The notes beneath the pieces were generated by a model. It saw nothing but the letters and a program-made list of their open reading frames with translations, was not told where the DNA came from and ran no database searches. The position numbers and the translations under genes were made by a program. Source: Desulfosoma caldarium (lineage in GTDB: Bacteria > Desulfobacterota > Syntrophobacteria > Syntrophobacterales > DSM-9756). From it: 64,000 bases of DNA. The stretch spans positions 1-64,000 of the forward strand of contig NZ_RJVA01000009.1 in the NCBI RefSeq assembly GCF_003751385.1, given 5' to 3'. Shown piece by piece: positions 45,607-54,023 of this stretch (its first letter is position 1; every line of letters starts with the position of its first letter).

Positions 45607-46725
45607 TCATTTCGGTGAGGTGGCTCGTTCCTCCCGGCGCCTCAGGCCCCTTTCCACCGTCACCACAAAGTCCTGCACGTTGGTCAGAAGCGACCGGGCC
45701 GTGAGAGAACCCCGGTTGGCCAGTTTTTGCACGGCGAATTCGGACATGTCCACGGTGTAGAAAAAGACGGGCCGCACCGTGCCGTCCTCCAACACCCGAT
45801 ACGACGGCGCCATGTTCCCCGTGGCGATGGCGTGCAGCTGCGTCGCCAGGGCCACAATGGTGGTCGCCCGCCGCACCACGGCTCTCATGCGGTCTTGCGC
45901 CGCGTACACATCGGCCACAACTTCCGGAAGCGGGCCGTCGTCTCGAATGGATCCGGCCAGAATCACCGAAATGCCGCGCTTCCAGGCCGCGTGCATGACG
46001 CCGTTCGTCACCAGACCCTGCCGCATGGCGGCTTCGAGGGATCCCACGGCCCGCACACGGTTGATGGCATCCAAATGATGATAATGACCCAAAGGCACCA
46101 GGCGCTTGGCATAGATTTCTTGCCCCAAAGCGGTGTCAAACATGGCCGCTTCCACATCGTGGACCGCCAAAGCGTTGCCTGCCAGCAGGGCGTGCACGTA
46201 ACCTCGGTCGATCAGAGCACAAAAGGCGTCGCGAGCGTCCCGGTCAAAAACCAGTGCCGGTCCCAAGACCCACACGATTCGGCCATGATCCCGTTCATAG
46301 CTCAAAAGATCGTAGAATTCGTCATAGTCGATGGAAAAAGACGTCTCACGCGTCAGCCGCGTACGAAAACTGAACTTGTCCCCTCGACCCTCCTCATCAC
46401 AAAAGGCCTCCGCATGCACATAGATGCCATCCTCGCCGTTTTCTCCTCGGCCCAACGCCACCCGATCCCCCACCTGCAGCCGCCGGAATTCCACGGCTTC
46501 CAGTTGCCCTTCAGGCCGCTGCACCACGACACAGTCCATGCGCGATTCCCGAAGCAGTTCCCAGCGCCCGGGAGCCACATGGAAATATTCAGGAAAGATG
46601 GATGTGGCATGATAGCCTTCGGGAGCCACCCCGGCACGTTCTACGACGGCAAATCGCACCAAAGGCGCATCCCTCAGTGGAGGCGAAGAAAAATCCGGGG
46701 GCGTGTACGTCGGAAACCAAAACAT
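45607..46725 (-). CDS. TIGR00300-type LOR/SDH-domain protein (ornithine cyclodeaminase/arginine dihydrolase-like)
   Basis: A 372-residue protein of the LOR/SDH conserved-domain family. The N-terminal half is beta-rich (GYHATSIFPEYFHVAPGRWE). The second half binds NAD in relatives, with GVMHAAWKRGISVILAGSIR, DDGPLPEVV and ALATQLHAIATGNMAPS. Archaeal members act as ornithine cyclodeaminases and cyanobacterial relatives carry an arginine-hydrolysing domain; this protein is about the size of the former. AGGAGG precedes the ATG at 46725; an earlier in-frame codon lacks this. Probable reaction: ornithine to proline and ammonia. It converges on arcC. Confidence 0.78.
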   Translation of the reverse strand: MFWFPTYTPPDFSSPPLRDAPLVRFAVVERAGVAPEGYHATSIFPEYFHVAPGRWELLRESRMDCVVVQRPEGQLEAVEFRRLQVGDRVALGRGENGEDGIYVHAEAFCDEEGRGDKFSFRTRLTRETSFSIDYDEFYDLLSYERDHGRIVWVLGPALVFDRDARDAFCALIDRGYVHALLAGNALAVHDVEAAMFDTALGQEIYAKRLVPLGHYHHLDAINRVRAVGSLEAAMRQGLVTNGVMHAAWKRGISVILAGSIRDDGPLPEVVADVYAAQDRMRAVVRRATTIVALATQLHAIATGNMAPSYRVLEDGTVRPVFFYTVDMSEFAVQKLANRGSLTARSLLTNVQDFVVTVERGLRRREERATSPK

Positions 46726-46778
46726 GGGCACCTCCTGCACTGCGCGAAATACAAAGGTTCAGATCCACGGCTTGATGT

Positions 46779-46807
46779 TGTCTAGCACGGGCGTCGGGAA
46801 ACCTCAA
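46779..46807 (-). promoter_or_regulatory. Possible promoter of the TIGR00300-type gene
   Basis: On the minus strand TTGAGG and TAGACA are separated by 17 bases and lie about 55 bases upstream of the ATG at 46725. The remaining 46808-47060 gap contains no gene that I can support. Confidence 0.35.
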
Positions 46808-47060
46808 CGGCACGCCCCCCACTCTCCGGGCGACATTCCCGCCGCTTCTAGAAACAAGCCTGTGGATGGATGGGATGATTTTTCCAATCCGGGTTCTCCC
46901 CAAACCCCTCGCAATTCAAAAAAACCCGGCCCTTTGGGGCCAAAAGCCTACGGGACCCGCAGCAGCACACCTCTTGGCGATTCGGCACCCCCTTTCCGCC
47001 ATCCTCAAGAATCGAAACCTCAAGGGCCGAAAGCTGCAATAGGCTTTTTTAATGGCCCGA

Positions 47061-47089
47061 TTGACAAAACGGCGCTTCCTCTATAGATT
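47061..47089 (+). promoter_or_regulatory. Sigma70-like promoter of the LysR regulator gene
   Basis: A perfect TTGACA at 47061-47066 is followed after 17 bases by TAGATT (or after 15 by TATAGA), 50 bases upstream of the LysR start. This is the best promoter match seen in the window. Confidence 0.6.
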
Positions 47090-47138
47090 CCGCGCATTCT
47101 ATGTATTGAAGACATGAATGGCTTGCGGAGCCTTGATC

Positions 47139-48053
47139 ATGGACATTCGCCGATTGGAAGTTTTCTGCCGTGTCGTGGAACTGGGCAGCTTCACCAAAGC
47201 CGCCGAGGCCGTGCTTTTGTCACAGCCGACCATTAGCGAACACATCAAGACCCTAGAAGAGATGGTGGGAGAACGGCTTGTGGACCGGCTAGGCCGGGAA
47301 GTCGCCCCTACCCCGGCGGGAAAAATTCTTTATCGCTACGCCAAGAAGATCATTCAGATCAAGGAAGAGGCCGTGCAAGCCATGGCAGCGTACCGAGGGG
47401 ATCTGGCCGGGACGGTGCACGTGGGCGCCAGCACGATTCCGGGCAACTATATCCTTCCCCGGCTCATCGGATCGTTCAAACAACACCACCCGGCGGTCCA
47501 GATCAGCGTCTTCATTGGAGCCACCAAAGAGGTGGCCGAAGCCGTCGCCGACGGAAAACAGGAATTGGGCCTGGTGGGATCTCAGTGGAAAGATCGGCGT
47601 TTGAGTTTCGAGCGCATCTTCGCCGACGAACTGGTCTTGGCCGTGCCCCGAAACCATCCTTGGGCTTCGTTGCCATCGATCCCTGTGGAGCGGCTGGCCG
47701 AGGAACCCTTCATAGCACGGCACCGAGGTTCTGGAACGCGCATGGTCACTTATGAAATTCTGGAAAAGGCGGGGTTCGACACGAGCCGGCTCCGCGTCGT
47801 CGCCGAAATGAGCACCACCGAAGCCGTGCGCCAAAGCATCAAGGCAGGAATCGGCATCTCCATCCTTTCCCGCCAGGCCGTGGCCGAAGATGCAGCCCAC
47901 GGCAGCGTCCGTCTCGTGGCCATCGATGGCGTCACCTTTCACCGGGCCTTTTACCTGGTCAAGCGCCGAGGTCGAGAACCGTCGCCGGTCAGCGAAGCGT
48001 TGGAACGGCACCTTAAGGCGCACAATGACCATCCTTTTCCAGAAAAGTTCTAA
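47139..48053 (+). CDS. LysR-family regulator of the selenium-metabolism-associated type
   Basis: A 304-residue LysR transcription factor. The N-terminal HTH is MDIRRLEVFCRVVELGSFTK followed by LLSQPTISEHIKTLEE. The effector domain begins with GTVHVGASTIPGNYILPRL, as in the CysB/CysL-like branch and in LysR proteins found beside selenium genes. The ATG at 47139 has GGAG nine bases upstream; one at 47118 is possible but weaker. The gene stands directly before the yedE-selD group on the same strand, 362 bases away, and is its likely regulator. Confidence 0.87.
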   Translation: MDIRRLEVFCRVVELGSFTKAAEAVLLSQPTISEHIKTLEEMVGERLVDRLGREVAPTPAGKILYRYAKKIIQIKEEAVQAMAAYRGDLAGTVHVGASTIPGNYILPRLIGSFKQHHPAVQISVFIGATKEVAEAVADGKQELGLVGSQWKDRRLSFERIFADELVLAVPRNHPWASLPSIPVERLAEEPFIARHRGSGTRMVTYEILEKAGFDTSRLRVVAEMSTTEAVRQSIKAGIGISILSRQAVAEDAAHGSVRLVAIDGVTFHRAFYLVKRRGREPSPVSEALERHLKAHNDHPFPEKF

Positions 48054-48415
48054 GGAACCTGGTCGAAAAAGGTTCTTCTTGGCCCTTAGAAATTTCTGCT
48101 CAGAAAGCGCCGTCCAAAGGTTCCCGACGGCCGCGATGCCCCGAGCCATGCCTTTTCTCGATACGCCATCAAGAATCTCGTAAGCACGGTTTCTTCATAG
48201 ACCCATTTCAAAGATTATCTCGAGAAAATAACCCAAAACAGTGTTCTCAGACGCATTGAATTTCTCTATCTACTTTTCATGAAGTATGTGCCTTTCCTAT
48301 TTGTTTTTCCCTTTTCATTTTTCCTATTTTTGCCGCGAAAAGGTATCGGAAATCACCGTGAGGGGCTCCAGATTTCTTAAACACACTGCGAAGGTGGCAA
48401 AAGGAGAAAGCATCG
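48054..48415 (+). other. Leader region between the regulator and yedE
   Basis: No gene is supported. A T-rich run at about 48275-48335 and a central TCTCGAGA palindrome flanked by TTAT/ATAA at about 48214-48230 are visible. The latter could be a LysR-type operator, but the match is loose. AGGAGA for yedE lies at the right end. Confidence 0.4.
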
Positions 48416-49507
48416 ATGGCTGTGAAAAATGTTTTTGCGTCGCGATGGGGTGTGGTTCTCGTGGGAGCAGTGATCGGAATTTTGGCGCCGGTGCTTCAAA
48501 AGTTAGGGAATCCAGGCAACATGGGCATTTGTGTGGCCTGCATGGAACGGGATATGGCCGGAGCGTTGGGGCTGCATCGTGCTCAAGTGGTTCAGTACCT
48601 GAGGCCCGAAATCATCGGCTTTGTTCTGGGATCCCTGGTGGCCGCTTACCTTTTCAAAGAATTTCGGCCTCGAGCGGGTTCGGCGCCCATTGTGCGCTTC
48701 GTGCTCGGGGTTTTTGCCATGATTGGCGCCCTGGTCTTTTTGGGATGCCCGTGGCGAGCCATGCTGCGCCTTGCCGGTGGGGACGGCAATGCCATTCTAG
48801 GCCTTGCGGGTCTGGCCTTTGGTGTCTGGATTGGCACCCTCTTTTTGAAATCCGGCTACACACTCGGGCGCACTCAATCGACCTCCGCCACTGTGGGCTG
48901 GATTCTTCCCCTAATCATGCTGGGTTTTTTGGTTTTGCTTGTCCTTTTTCCTCAGGTGCCCGGAGAACCCAAAAGTGGCGTGCTTTTCTACAGTGTCAAA
49001 GGGCCGGGCGCTATGCACGCTCCTGTGGCCGTCTCTCTCGGCATTGGCCTTTTGGTGGGCTTTTTGGCCCAAAGAAGCCGGTTCTGCACCATGGGCGCCC
49101 TGCGGGATCTCATCTTGTTTCGATCCACGCACCTTTTCGGCGGCTTTGTGAGCCTCATCCTTTTTGCTTTTTTAACCAACCTTCTTTTGGGACAGTTCAA
49201 GGCGGGGTTCGTGGGCCAGCCCGTGGCCCATACGCAGCATTTTTGGAACTTCGCAGGCATGGCTCTGGCCGGCTTGGCCTTTGCCCTGGCCGGCGGGTGC
49301 CCGGGACGTCAGCTCTTTTTGGCCGGCGAAGGTGATGGGGATGCCGCCGTGTTTGTCATAGGCATGCTGGTGGGAGCAGCCTTTTCCCATAACTTCGGAT
49401 TGGCCAGTTCGCCCCAGGGCATCGGGCCACACGGTATGGCTGCCGTTATTGTGGGCTTTGCCGTATGTCTGTGGATCGGCTTGACCCTGCGAAAGAAGAC
49501 GGTTTAA
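48416..49507 (+). CDS. yedE: YedE-family putative selenium transporter
   Basis: A 363-residue inner-membrane protein of the YeeE/YedE family with about ten hydrophobic segments. Family cysteines are present in NMGICVACMERDMAGALG, FLGCPWRAMLRL, RSRFCTMGALRD and AGGCPGRQLFLAGEGD. Relatives move thiosulfate, while the members encoded beside selD and tusA-like genes are assigned to selenium uptake. The ATG follows AGGAGA. The next gene begins 11 bases after the stop. Selenium specificity is inferred from context rather than from a residue pattern. Confidence 0.87.
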   Translation: MAVKNVFASRWGVVLVGAVIGILAPVLQKLGNPGNMGICVACMERDMAGALGLHRAQVVQYLRPEIIGFVLGSLVAAYLFKEFRPRAGSAPIVRFVLGVFAMIGALVFLGCPWRAMLRLAGGDGNAILGLAGLAFGVWIGTLFLKSGYTLGRTQSTSATVGWILPLIMLGFLVLLVLFPQVPGEPKSGVLFYSVKGPGAMHAPVAVSLGIGLLVGFLAQRSRFCTMGALRDLILFRSTHLFGGFVSLILFAFLTNLLLGQFKAGFVGQPVAHTQHFWNFAGMALAGLAFALAGGCPGRQLFLAGEGDGDAAVFVIGMLVGAAFSHNFGLASSPQGIGPHGMAAVIVGFAVCLWIGLTLRKKTV

Positions 49508-49518
49508 GGAGGAAAGAT

Positions 49519-49737
49519 ATGGCCACGACGGTGGATGCCAGAGGATTTTCATGCCCGCAGCCCGTGCTCATGACCTTGCAAGCCATCAAGGCGACGCAGC
49601 CTGGGGAACTGGTCGTGCTTGTGGACACCGACACGTCCAAGGAAAATGTGATGCGCGCCGCTCAGAGCCAAGGCTATGTGGTGAAAGACGTGAGCCAGGA
49701 AGGCGAAGGGTATCGCATTCATATTCAGCGGGGTTGA
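49519..49737 (+). CDS. TusA/SirA-like sulfurtransferase-family protein
   Basis: A 72-residue TusA-fold protein with the family CPxP motif in ARGFSCPQPVLMTLQAIK, where the Cys would carry persulfide or perselenide sulfur/selenium. The ATG at 49519 has AAGGAGG just upstream. It sits between yedE and the DUF3343 gene, the usual order in selenium clusters. The likely role is to accept reduced selenium and hand it on, ultimately to SelD. In cells, TusA proteins also serve tRNA thiolation, so a sulfur role remains possible. Confidence 0.88.
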   Translation: MATTVDARGFSCPQPVLMTLQAIKATQPGELVVLVDTDTSKENVMRAAQSQGYVVKDVSQEGEGYRIHIQRG

Positions 49738-49760
49738 TAACCCGAGAGGCTAACGAATTC

Positions 49761-50312
49761 ATGCTGGGTTTTTTGAAAAAGCTCGTTTTCAAAAAGTCCA
49801 AAAAGCCTCAAGGGCCTTTGACCGATCGCGGGCTTCTGGTTTTTGAAAACACCAGCGAAGTCATTCAGGCGGAAAAGCACCTTCGATCCCGCGGCTTCCC
49901 CGTGACCGTCAAAGGCCCTCCACCGGAAATTCAAAAGGGATGCGATCTGGTGATTGAGTTTCCCCTTATGGAAAAACTCACCCTCGAACGGGTTCTTGCG
50001 GCAGCCGGTCTGCCTCCACTGGCCGTCGTGCCCGTGACCGCCCCGCTTCTGGAACCCGTCAACCTTTTTCACACCAAAGACTACGGCGCTTACCTCATGG
50101 TGCGGGCGGCCAACATGAAAATCACCGTGGACAAAAACTCCTGGCGCATCGTGAACATTTCCGGCGGAGGTTGCCCGGATGTGCCCTATCTTGCCGACGC
50201 CCTCGTGGGAAAAACCCTGTTTGAGGCGCCTCAGCCCCGGGACCTAGGGCACACCCTGTGCGGTTACGCTCTTCAGTTGGCCTATGAGGAACTTCGGCGC
50301 CAATGCTTCTGA
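49761..50312 (+). CDS. DUF3343-containing protein of selenium clusters
   Basis: A 183-residue protein. A basic N-terminal stretch (FLKKLVFKKSKKPQGP) is followed by a DUF3343 domain (GLLVFENTSEVIQAEKHLRS, GCDLVIEFPLMEKLTLE). The remaining 90 residues contain CPDVPYLADALVG and LGHTLCGYALQLAYEELRR. DUF3343 proteins accompany TusA-like and YedE proteins in selenium loci and are thought to be small carriers or sensors. The C-terminal Cys residues may be functional. The ribosome site before ATG 49761 is weak. The end overlaps the next gene by ten bases. Confidence 0.75.
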   Translation: MLGFLKKLVFKKSKKPQGPLTDRGLLVFENTSEVIQAEKHLRSRGFPVTVKGPPPEIQKGCDLVIEFPLMEKLTLERVLAAAGLPPLAVVPVTAPLLEPVNLFHTKDYGAYLMVRAANMKITVDKNSWRIVNISGGGCPDVPYLADALVGKTLFEAPQPRDLGHTLCGYALQLAYEELRRQCF

Positions 50313-51190
50313 TCGTCGGAACGGTCCCCAATCCTTCCCTGCCCTTGGTGCACGGCTCGGTGCGTCTGGAAAACGACGCACTTCGTGTCGAAAACCATCG
50401 GCTGCCCATCGGCCGAGGCACACCGGCGCTGGCTGCCGCGGCCGCCGTCATACGGCGTCGACGTGGCGGCGAGGAGGTTTTCGTCCTCCTTGCCGGAGAC
50501 ATTGGCCGAGGGGACGGCAGTCGTGCCGTCTATGAGTACCTGGTCAAGAACCTCCGTGTCCTTTCCGTGGATGTTTTGGTTTTTCACTATCTTCAACCCG
50601 ACGTGGACTGGCACAACAAGGTGCTCTTTGCCGTCGACGATATGCCACGGCGCCCTCGACTCATCGCCGATGCCGGCTACATGTATGCGGCCAAAATGAG
50701 TGGGCAGGCAGCAGCCTACGACATCTTCACACCGGATAAGGGGGAATTGGCCTTTCTTGCCGATGAAAAGGCGCCCCACCCCTTTTATACGCGCGGGTTT
50801 TTATTGCACGATCACCACTCGGTCGAGGACCTGGTGCACCGCGCCTACACGCATGGAGATGCGGCGCGATGGCTCGTGGTCAAAGGGGAGACGGACCATA
50901 TTGCCGATTCGGGGCGCATCGTGGCCAACGTGACAGAACCGATCTGGGAACCCATGGAAGCCATCGGCGGCACCGGGGATACTCTGACGGGAATTCTTGC
51001 GGCCCTGTGTGCCTCGGGACACGATTTCCTTGACGCTTGCCTCCTGGCTGCTTTAACAAACCGATGGGCTGGACATATTGCACGACCCACGCCCGCAACG
51101 CAGATCGCGCAACTCGTGGGTGTTCTTCCCGAAGCCCTGACTGAAGCCCAAAAGGCCATGAAAGGGGAAACCAAGCGTGGCGAAAGATGA
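50303..51190 (+). CDS. NAD(P)H-hydrate dehydratase-like/ribokinase-fold protein
   Basis: A 295-residue protein with the ribokinase-type fold used by ADP-dependent NAD(P)HX dehydratase. The late nucleotide-binding motif is IGGTGDTLTGILAAL near residue 215, and IFTPDKGELAFL near 145 corresponds to the conserved TP.xGE segment. The N-terminal NAD(P)HX epimerase domain is absent. Its fixed place between DUF3343 and selD, with a 14-bp overlap with selD, suggests a task in selenium metabolism rather than general repair; that is inference. ATG at 50303 is inside the end of the preceding gene. Confidence 0.75.
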   Translation: MLLIVGTVPNPSLPLVHGSVRLENDALRVENHRLPIGRGTPALAAAAAVIRRRRGGEEVFVLLAGDIGRGDGSRAVYEYLVKNLRVLSVDVLVFHYLQPDVDWHNKVLFAVDDMPRRPRLIADAGYMYAAKMSGQAAAYDIFTPDKGELAFLADEKAPHPFYTRGFLLHDHHSVEDLVHRAYTHGDAARWLVVKGETDHIADSGRIVANVTEPIWEPMEAIGGTGDTLTGILAALCASGHDFLDACLLAALTNRWAGHIARPTPATQIAQLVGVLPEALTEAQKAMKGETKRGER

Positions 51191-52226
51191 CGTCGTTCGA
51201 TTGACCGAAACCGTCACAGGGGCAGGTTGAGCGTCCAAACTGGCTCCGGGGGACCTGGACCGAGCTTTGTGCGGCATGCGTTTTCCCACGGATGAGCACG
51301 TCCTGGTGGGATTGGACCGCGCGGACGATGCCGGCGTCTACAAGGTGTCCGACGACCTGGCCCTGATTCAGACGGTGGATTTTTTTACACCCATTGTGGA
51401 TGACCCCTACTGGTTCGGGCAAATCGCCGCCGCCAATGCTCTGAGCGACGTCTATGCCATGGGAGGCGTGCCCAAAACCGCCATGAACCTGGTGGCCTTT
51501 CCTGCCAAAGACATGGGGCTGGAAATCCTTCGAGCCATTATTCAGGGAGGGATCGACAAATTGACGGAAGCCGCCGTGGTGCTCATCGGCGGTCATAGCA
51601 TCGAAGACAAAGAACTGAAATACGGCCTTTCGGTGACAGGATTCGTTCACCCCCAACGGGTTTTGGTTAAAAAAACGCTGGAACCGGACGATCGCCTTCT
51701 TCTGACCAAGCCCCTGGGCACGGGCATCATCAACACGGCCATCAAGGCGAACCTAGCTTCGCCGGCCATCACCGACCAAGTCACCCGCCTCATGGCCACG
51801 CTGAATCGCCGCGCTTCGGAAATCATGCTTCGCTTTGATATTCACGCCTGCACGGACGTCACCGGATTCGGGCTGCTCGGGCACCTGGCCGAAATGGTCG
51901 AAGGTTCCGGACGCAGCGTGGTGCTGGAGGCTAACCAGGTGCCGATTTTACCGGAGGCCGAGGATTTTGCTTCCATGGGGCTCATTCCGGCCGGAGCTCA
52001 CAAGAACCGGGAATTTCGTCAATCCATCGTGGTCTTTGATCCCCAGGTGCCCCTCGCCCTTCAGGACATCCTCTTTGACCCGCAAACCTCAGGGGGACTG
52101 CTCATCAGCGCCGCACCCACCCACGCAACGGCACTCCTTCAGGCCCTGCACGACCAAGGCATTCCCGCCGCCGTCATCGGGCACGTGGTCAACGATCCCG
52201 CCGAACGCATCCACGTCACCCCATAA
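51177..52226 (+). CDS. selD: Selenide, water dikinase (SelD), selenocysteine-containing
   Basis: SelD makes selenophosphate from selenide and ATP for tRNA-Sec charging. Reading from GTG at 51177 gives AKDDVVRLTETVTGAG, then TGA at 51228-51230, then ASKLAPGDLDRALCGM. The TGA falls exactly where SelD has its catalytic Cys or Sec, so it is decoded as Sec18. The protein is 349 residues, normal for SelD. Further motifs are ADDAGVYKV, NALSDVYAMGGVPKTAMN, CTDVTGFGLLGHLAEM and DPQTSGGLLIS. AGGGG lies nine bases before the GTG, and the gene overlaps the previous one by 14 bases. A prediction treating TGA as stop would start at 51267 and lose the active site. Confidence 0.93.
51228..51265 (+). promoter_or_regulatory. 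UGA-Sec codon with candidate bacterial SECIS hairpin
   Basis: Twelve bases after the UGA, GCTCCGG (51243-51249) can pair with CCGAGC (51260-51265) with one bulged C, closing a G-rich ten-base loop. Position and size fit a bSECIS element bound by SelB. The structure is judged by eye only. Confidence 0.6.
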
Positions 52227-52272
52227 CGGCCTATTTGAAAACGGGTCCATGGCTTAATTTTCGGGAAGGCCA

Positions 52273-52309
52273 TCGGGCGCGGCACGCAGGCGCCCGCTTC
52301 GGCGCCCGA
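52273..52309 (+). terminator. Hairpin after selD
   Basis: TCGGGCGC (52273-52280) and GCGCCCGA (52302-52309) are exact complements. An alternative GGCGCC/GGCGCC stem with a six-base loop is nested at 52289-52306. No U-tract follows, so it may be an mRNA-stabilising end or a factor-dependent stop rather than an intrinsic terminator. Confidence 0.45.
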
Positions 52310-52439
52310 AAGCATCGCGGCGCGAGCAAAGTGAGCGCCTTTGGCCAGCGCGTGTTGGGCGGCAACTTCGAGAGATGGGCACGCTCACGTGAAAAGGCGG
52401 TCACACTCATCGTGAGTGCGAATCCAAAGCCACATAACC

Positions 52440-54023
52440 CTATCTGCGCAGATCCACCATGGCCTCACTGCGGGCCGTACCATGGTAATCCTCATCGTTG
52501 GTGTCCTTGCGGGAAACCACCTCAGGCCCGAAAATCTTGCCATACAAGTCGATTCCGTAACCGGTCTCAAGCGGTCTCGCTTCCTTGAGCCTGAATGTGC
52601 GGGTTCCATCGGGCAGCCTCTCGGCGCGCAGGAAAACGGTGCTGTCTTCTGCCCTTTCGTAAAAGTAACGGGCAAACTCTTGCAAGAAGGTGACATAGGA
52701 TACCTTGACGTTCTTTTCGAGTAGGGCGCGAACAATTTGTCTGGCAATCTCCGAGCCTTCGCGTTCGTTGGTGGCGGCAAAGGACTCGTTAAACAGGATC
52801 AGAGCGTTTGGCTTGAGGTGGTTAACGATGGCGCTCATACGCTTCAGTTCTTCTTCGAACTTGCCGCTCTCCATGGTTTTGTCTTCCTCTCGCCTGAAGT
52901 GGGAGAACAAGCCCGTGCACAAGTTGGCCGAGAACGATTCGGCGGCGACGAACATGCCGCTCTGCATCATCAATTGGGCCAGACCGACGCTGCGCAAGAA
53001 GGTGGTTTTGCCGCCCCGGTTTGGGCCGGTGATGACCATCAGCGACTTCCCGTTGGCGGAGATATCGTTGCCGACCATCCCCTTGCCCATGGTCAACGCC
53101 AGGGCGGGATCGTAGAGACCGGTGCACGAAAAGCGCCGCTCATTCGCGGGAGCGGGCTGGGGAAAGGCAACGGGCTCCCCCAAAGCCGTCAGCTGGTCGT
53201 AAAGATTCAGACAGCCCATGTAAAAGGCCAGTTCCCACCGCAGCACGTTGAAGAAACTCTCCACATGTTCGGCGGCCTGGGCAACGGCATTGGCTGCCCG
53301 GGCAACGCCCCGATCGCGCAATTCGCCCAGGATGCGTGCCCCCGTGTCGTCGCGAGGATGCAGGGAATAAGAATAGCTCGCCGATCGCGAGGGAAGGATG
53401 CGCTGAAACCACCTTCGCTTTGAATCGCGGGGGGTGCAGAGCGTGTGATCGAATATTTCGTTGCCCTTTCCCAGTTGAGCGCGGAGCAAGACACCCTGGG
53501 GAAAGCGGAGCATTCGAATGTGCCGCTGGACGATGGTCAGGTATTCGTCGTTGAGTTCCTGCCGAATCATGGCAAAGAACCGGAGAAATCCACGCGACTT
53601 AAATGTCGTGGCATTCTCCTCGGCGATCTGCCGCAAGCGATGCAGCAAGTCCAGAGAAGCATCCAGCACCCCCCGGGCACTGCTCAGGATGGAACTGGGG
53701 CTGCAATGGCGCGGGGAAATCCACAACCAGTGGTCGCGCTTTCGCTCCAGGAATTCCAAGGGAATTTGGTAGATCTGCCTGGCGACACCACGGTGTGATA
53801 GGCAGTCTCGTAGAATCTCCTGGCGGTAGGTGATGGTGCCGATATCGTTCAGGCCGGATAAGACGACCTGCCGTCCGACTTGAAATAAGAACTTATCCCC
53901 CTGGGCCATGGCCCCGAATAGTGTGTTCAAGGCCAGGTCTTGCGTCAAGCTTTCCGCGTTGGGCGGTAATGGCTGCGCGACATCGAAATCCCGGTCAGGG
54001 TAGAGCAAAAAGACTTTCATCAT
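52440..54023 (-). CDS. MutS-like ATPase, second of a tandem pair
   Basis: A 527-residue protein with only the helical core and ABC-type ATPase domain of MutS; the N-terminal mismatch-reading domains are missing. Walker A is MVITGPNRGGKTTFLRSVG near residue 325. The Walker B region reads NALILFNESFAAT, with Asn where MutS has Asp. A helix-rich segment with FFNVLRWELAFYMGC precedes the ATPase. It starts four bases inside the stop of its sister gene (ATGA), and both lie behind a fluoride riboswitch. MutS-like genes are a known class of fluoride-riboswitch target; how they help against fluoride is not established. Confidence 0.83.
   Translation of the reverse strand: MMKVFLLYPDRDFDVAQPLPPNAESLTQDLALNTLFGAMAQGDKFLFQVGRQVVLSGLNDIGTITYRQEILRDCLSHRGVARQIYQIPLEFLERKRDHWLWISPRHCSPSSILSSARGVLDASLDLLHRLRQIAEENATTFKSRGFLRFFAMIRQELNDEYLTIVQRHIRMLRFPQGVLLRAQLGKGNEIFDHTLCTPRDSKRRWFQRILPSRSASYSYSLHPRDDTGARILGELRDRGVARAANAVAQAAEHVESFFNVLRWELAFYMGCLNLYDQLTALGEPVAFPQPAPANERRFSCTGLYDPALALTMGKGMVGNDISANGKSLMVITGPNRGGKTTFLRSVGLAQLMMQSGMFVAAESFSANLCTGLFSHFRREEDKTMESGKFEEELKRMSAIVNHLKPNALILFNESFAATNEREGSEIARQIVRALLEKNVKVSYVTFLQEFARYFYERAEDSTVFLRAERLPDGTRTFRLKEARPLETGYGIDLYGKIFGPEVVSRKDTNDEDYHGTARSEAMVDLRR

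Noticed and set aside
52227-52439. Possible tRNA-Sec gene next to selD
   Set aside because: No cloverleaf with an extended acceptor arm and CCA end could be traced; the stretch only holds GC-rich hairpins.
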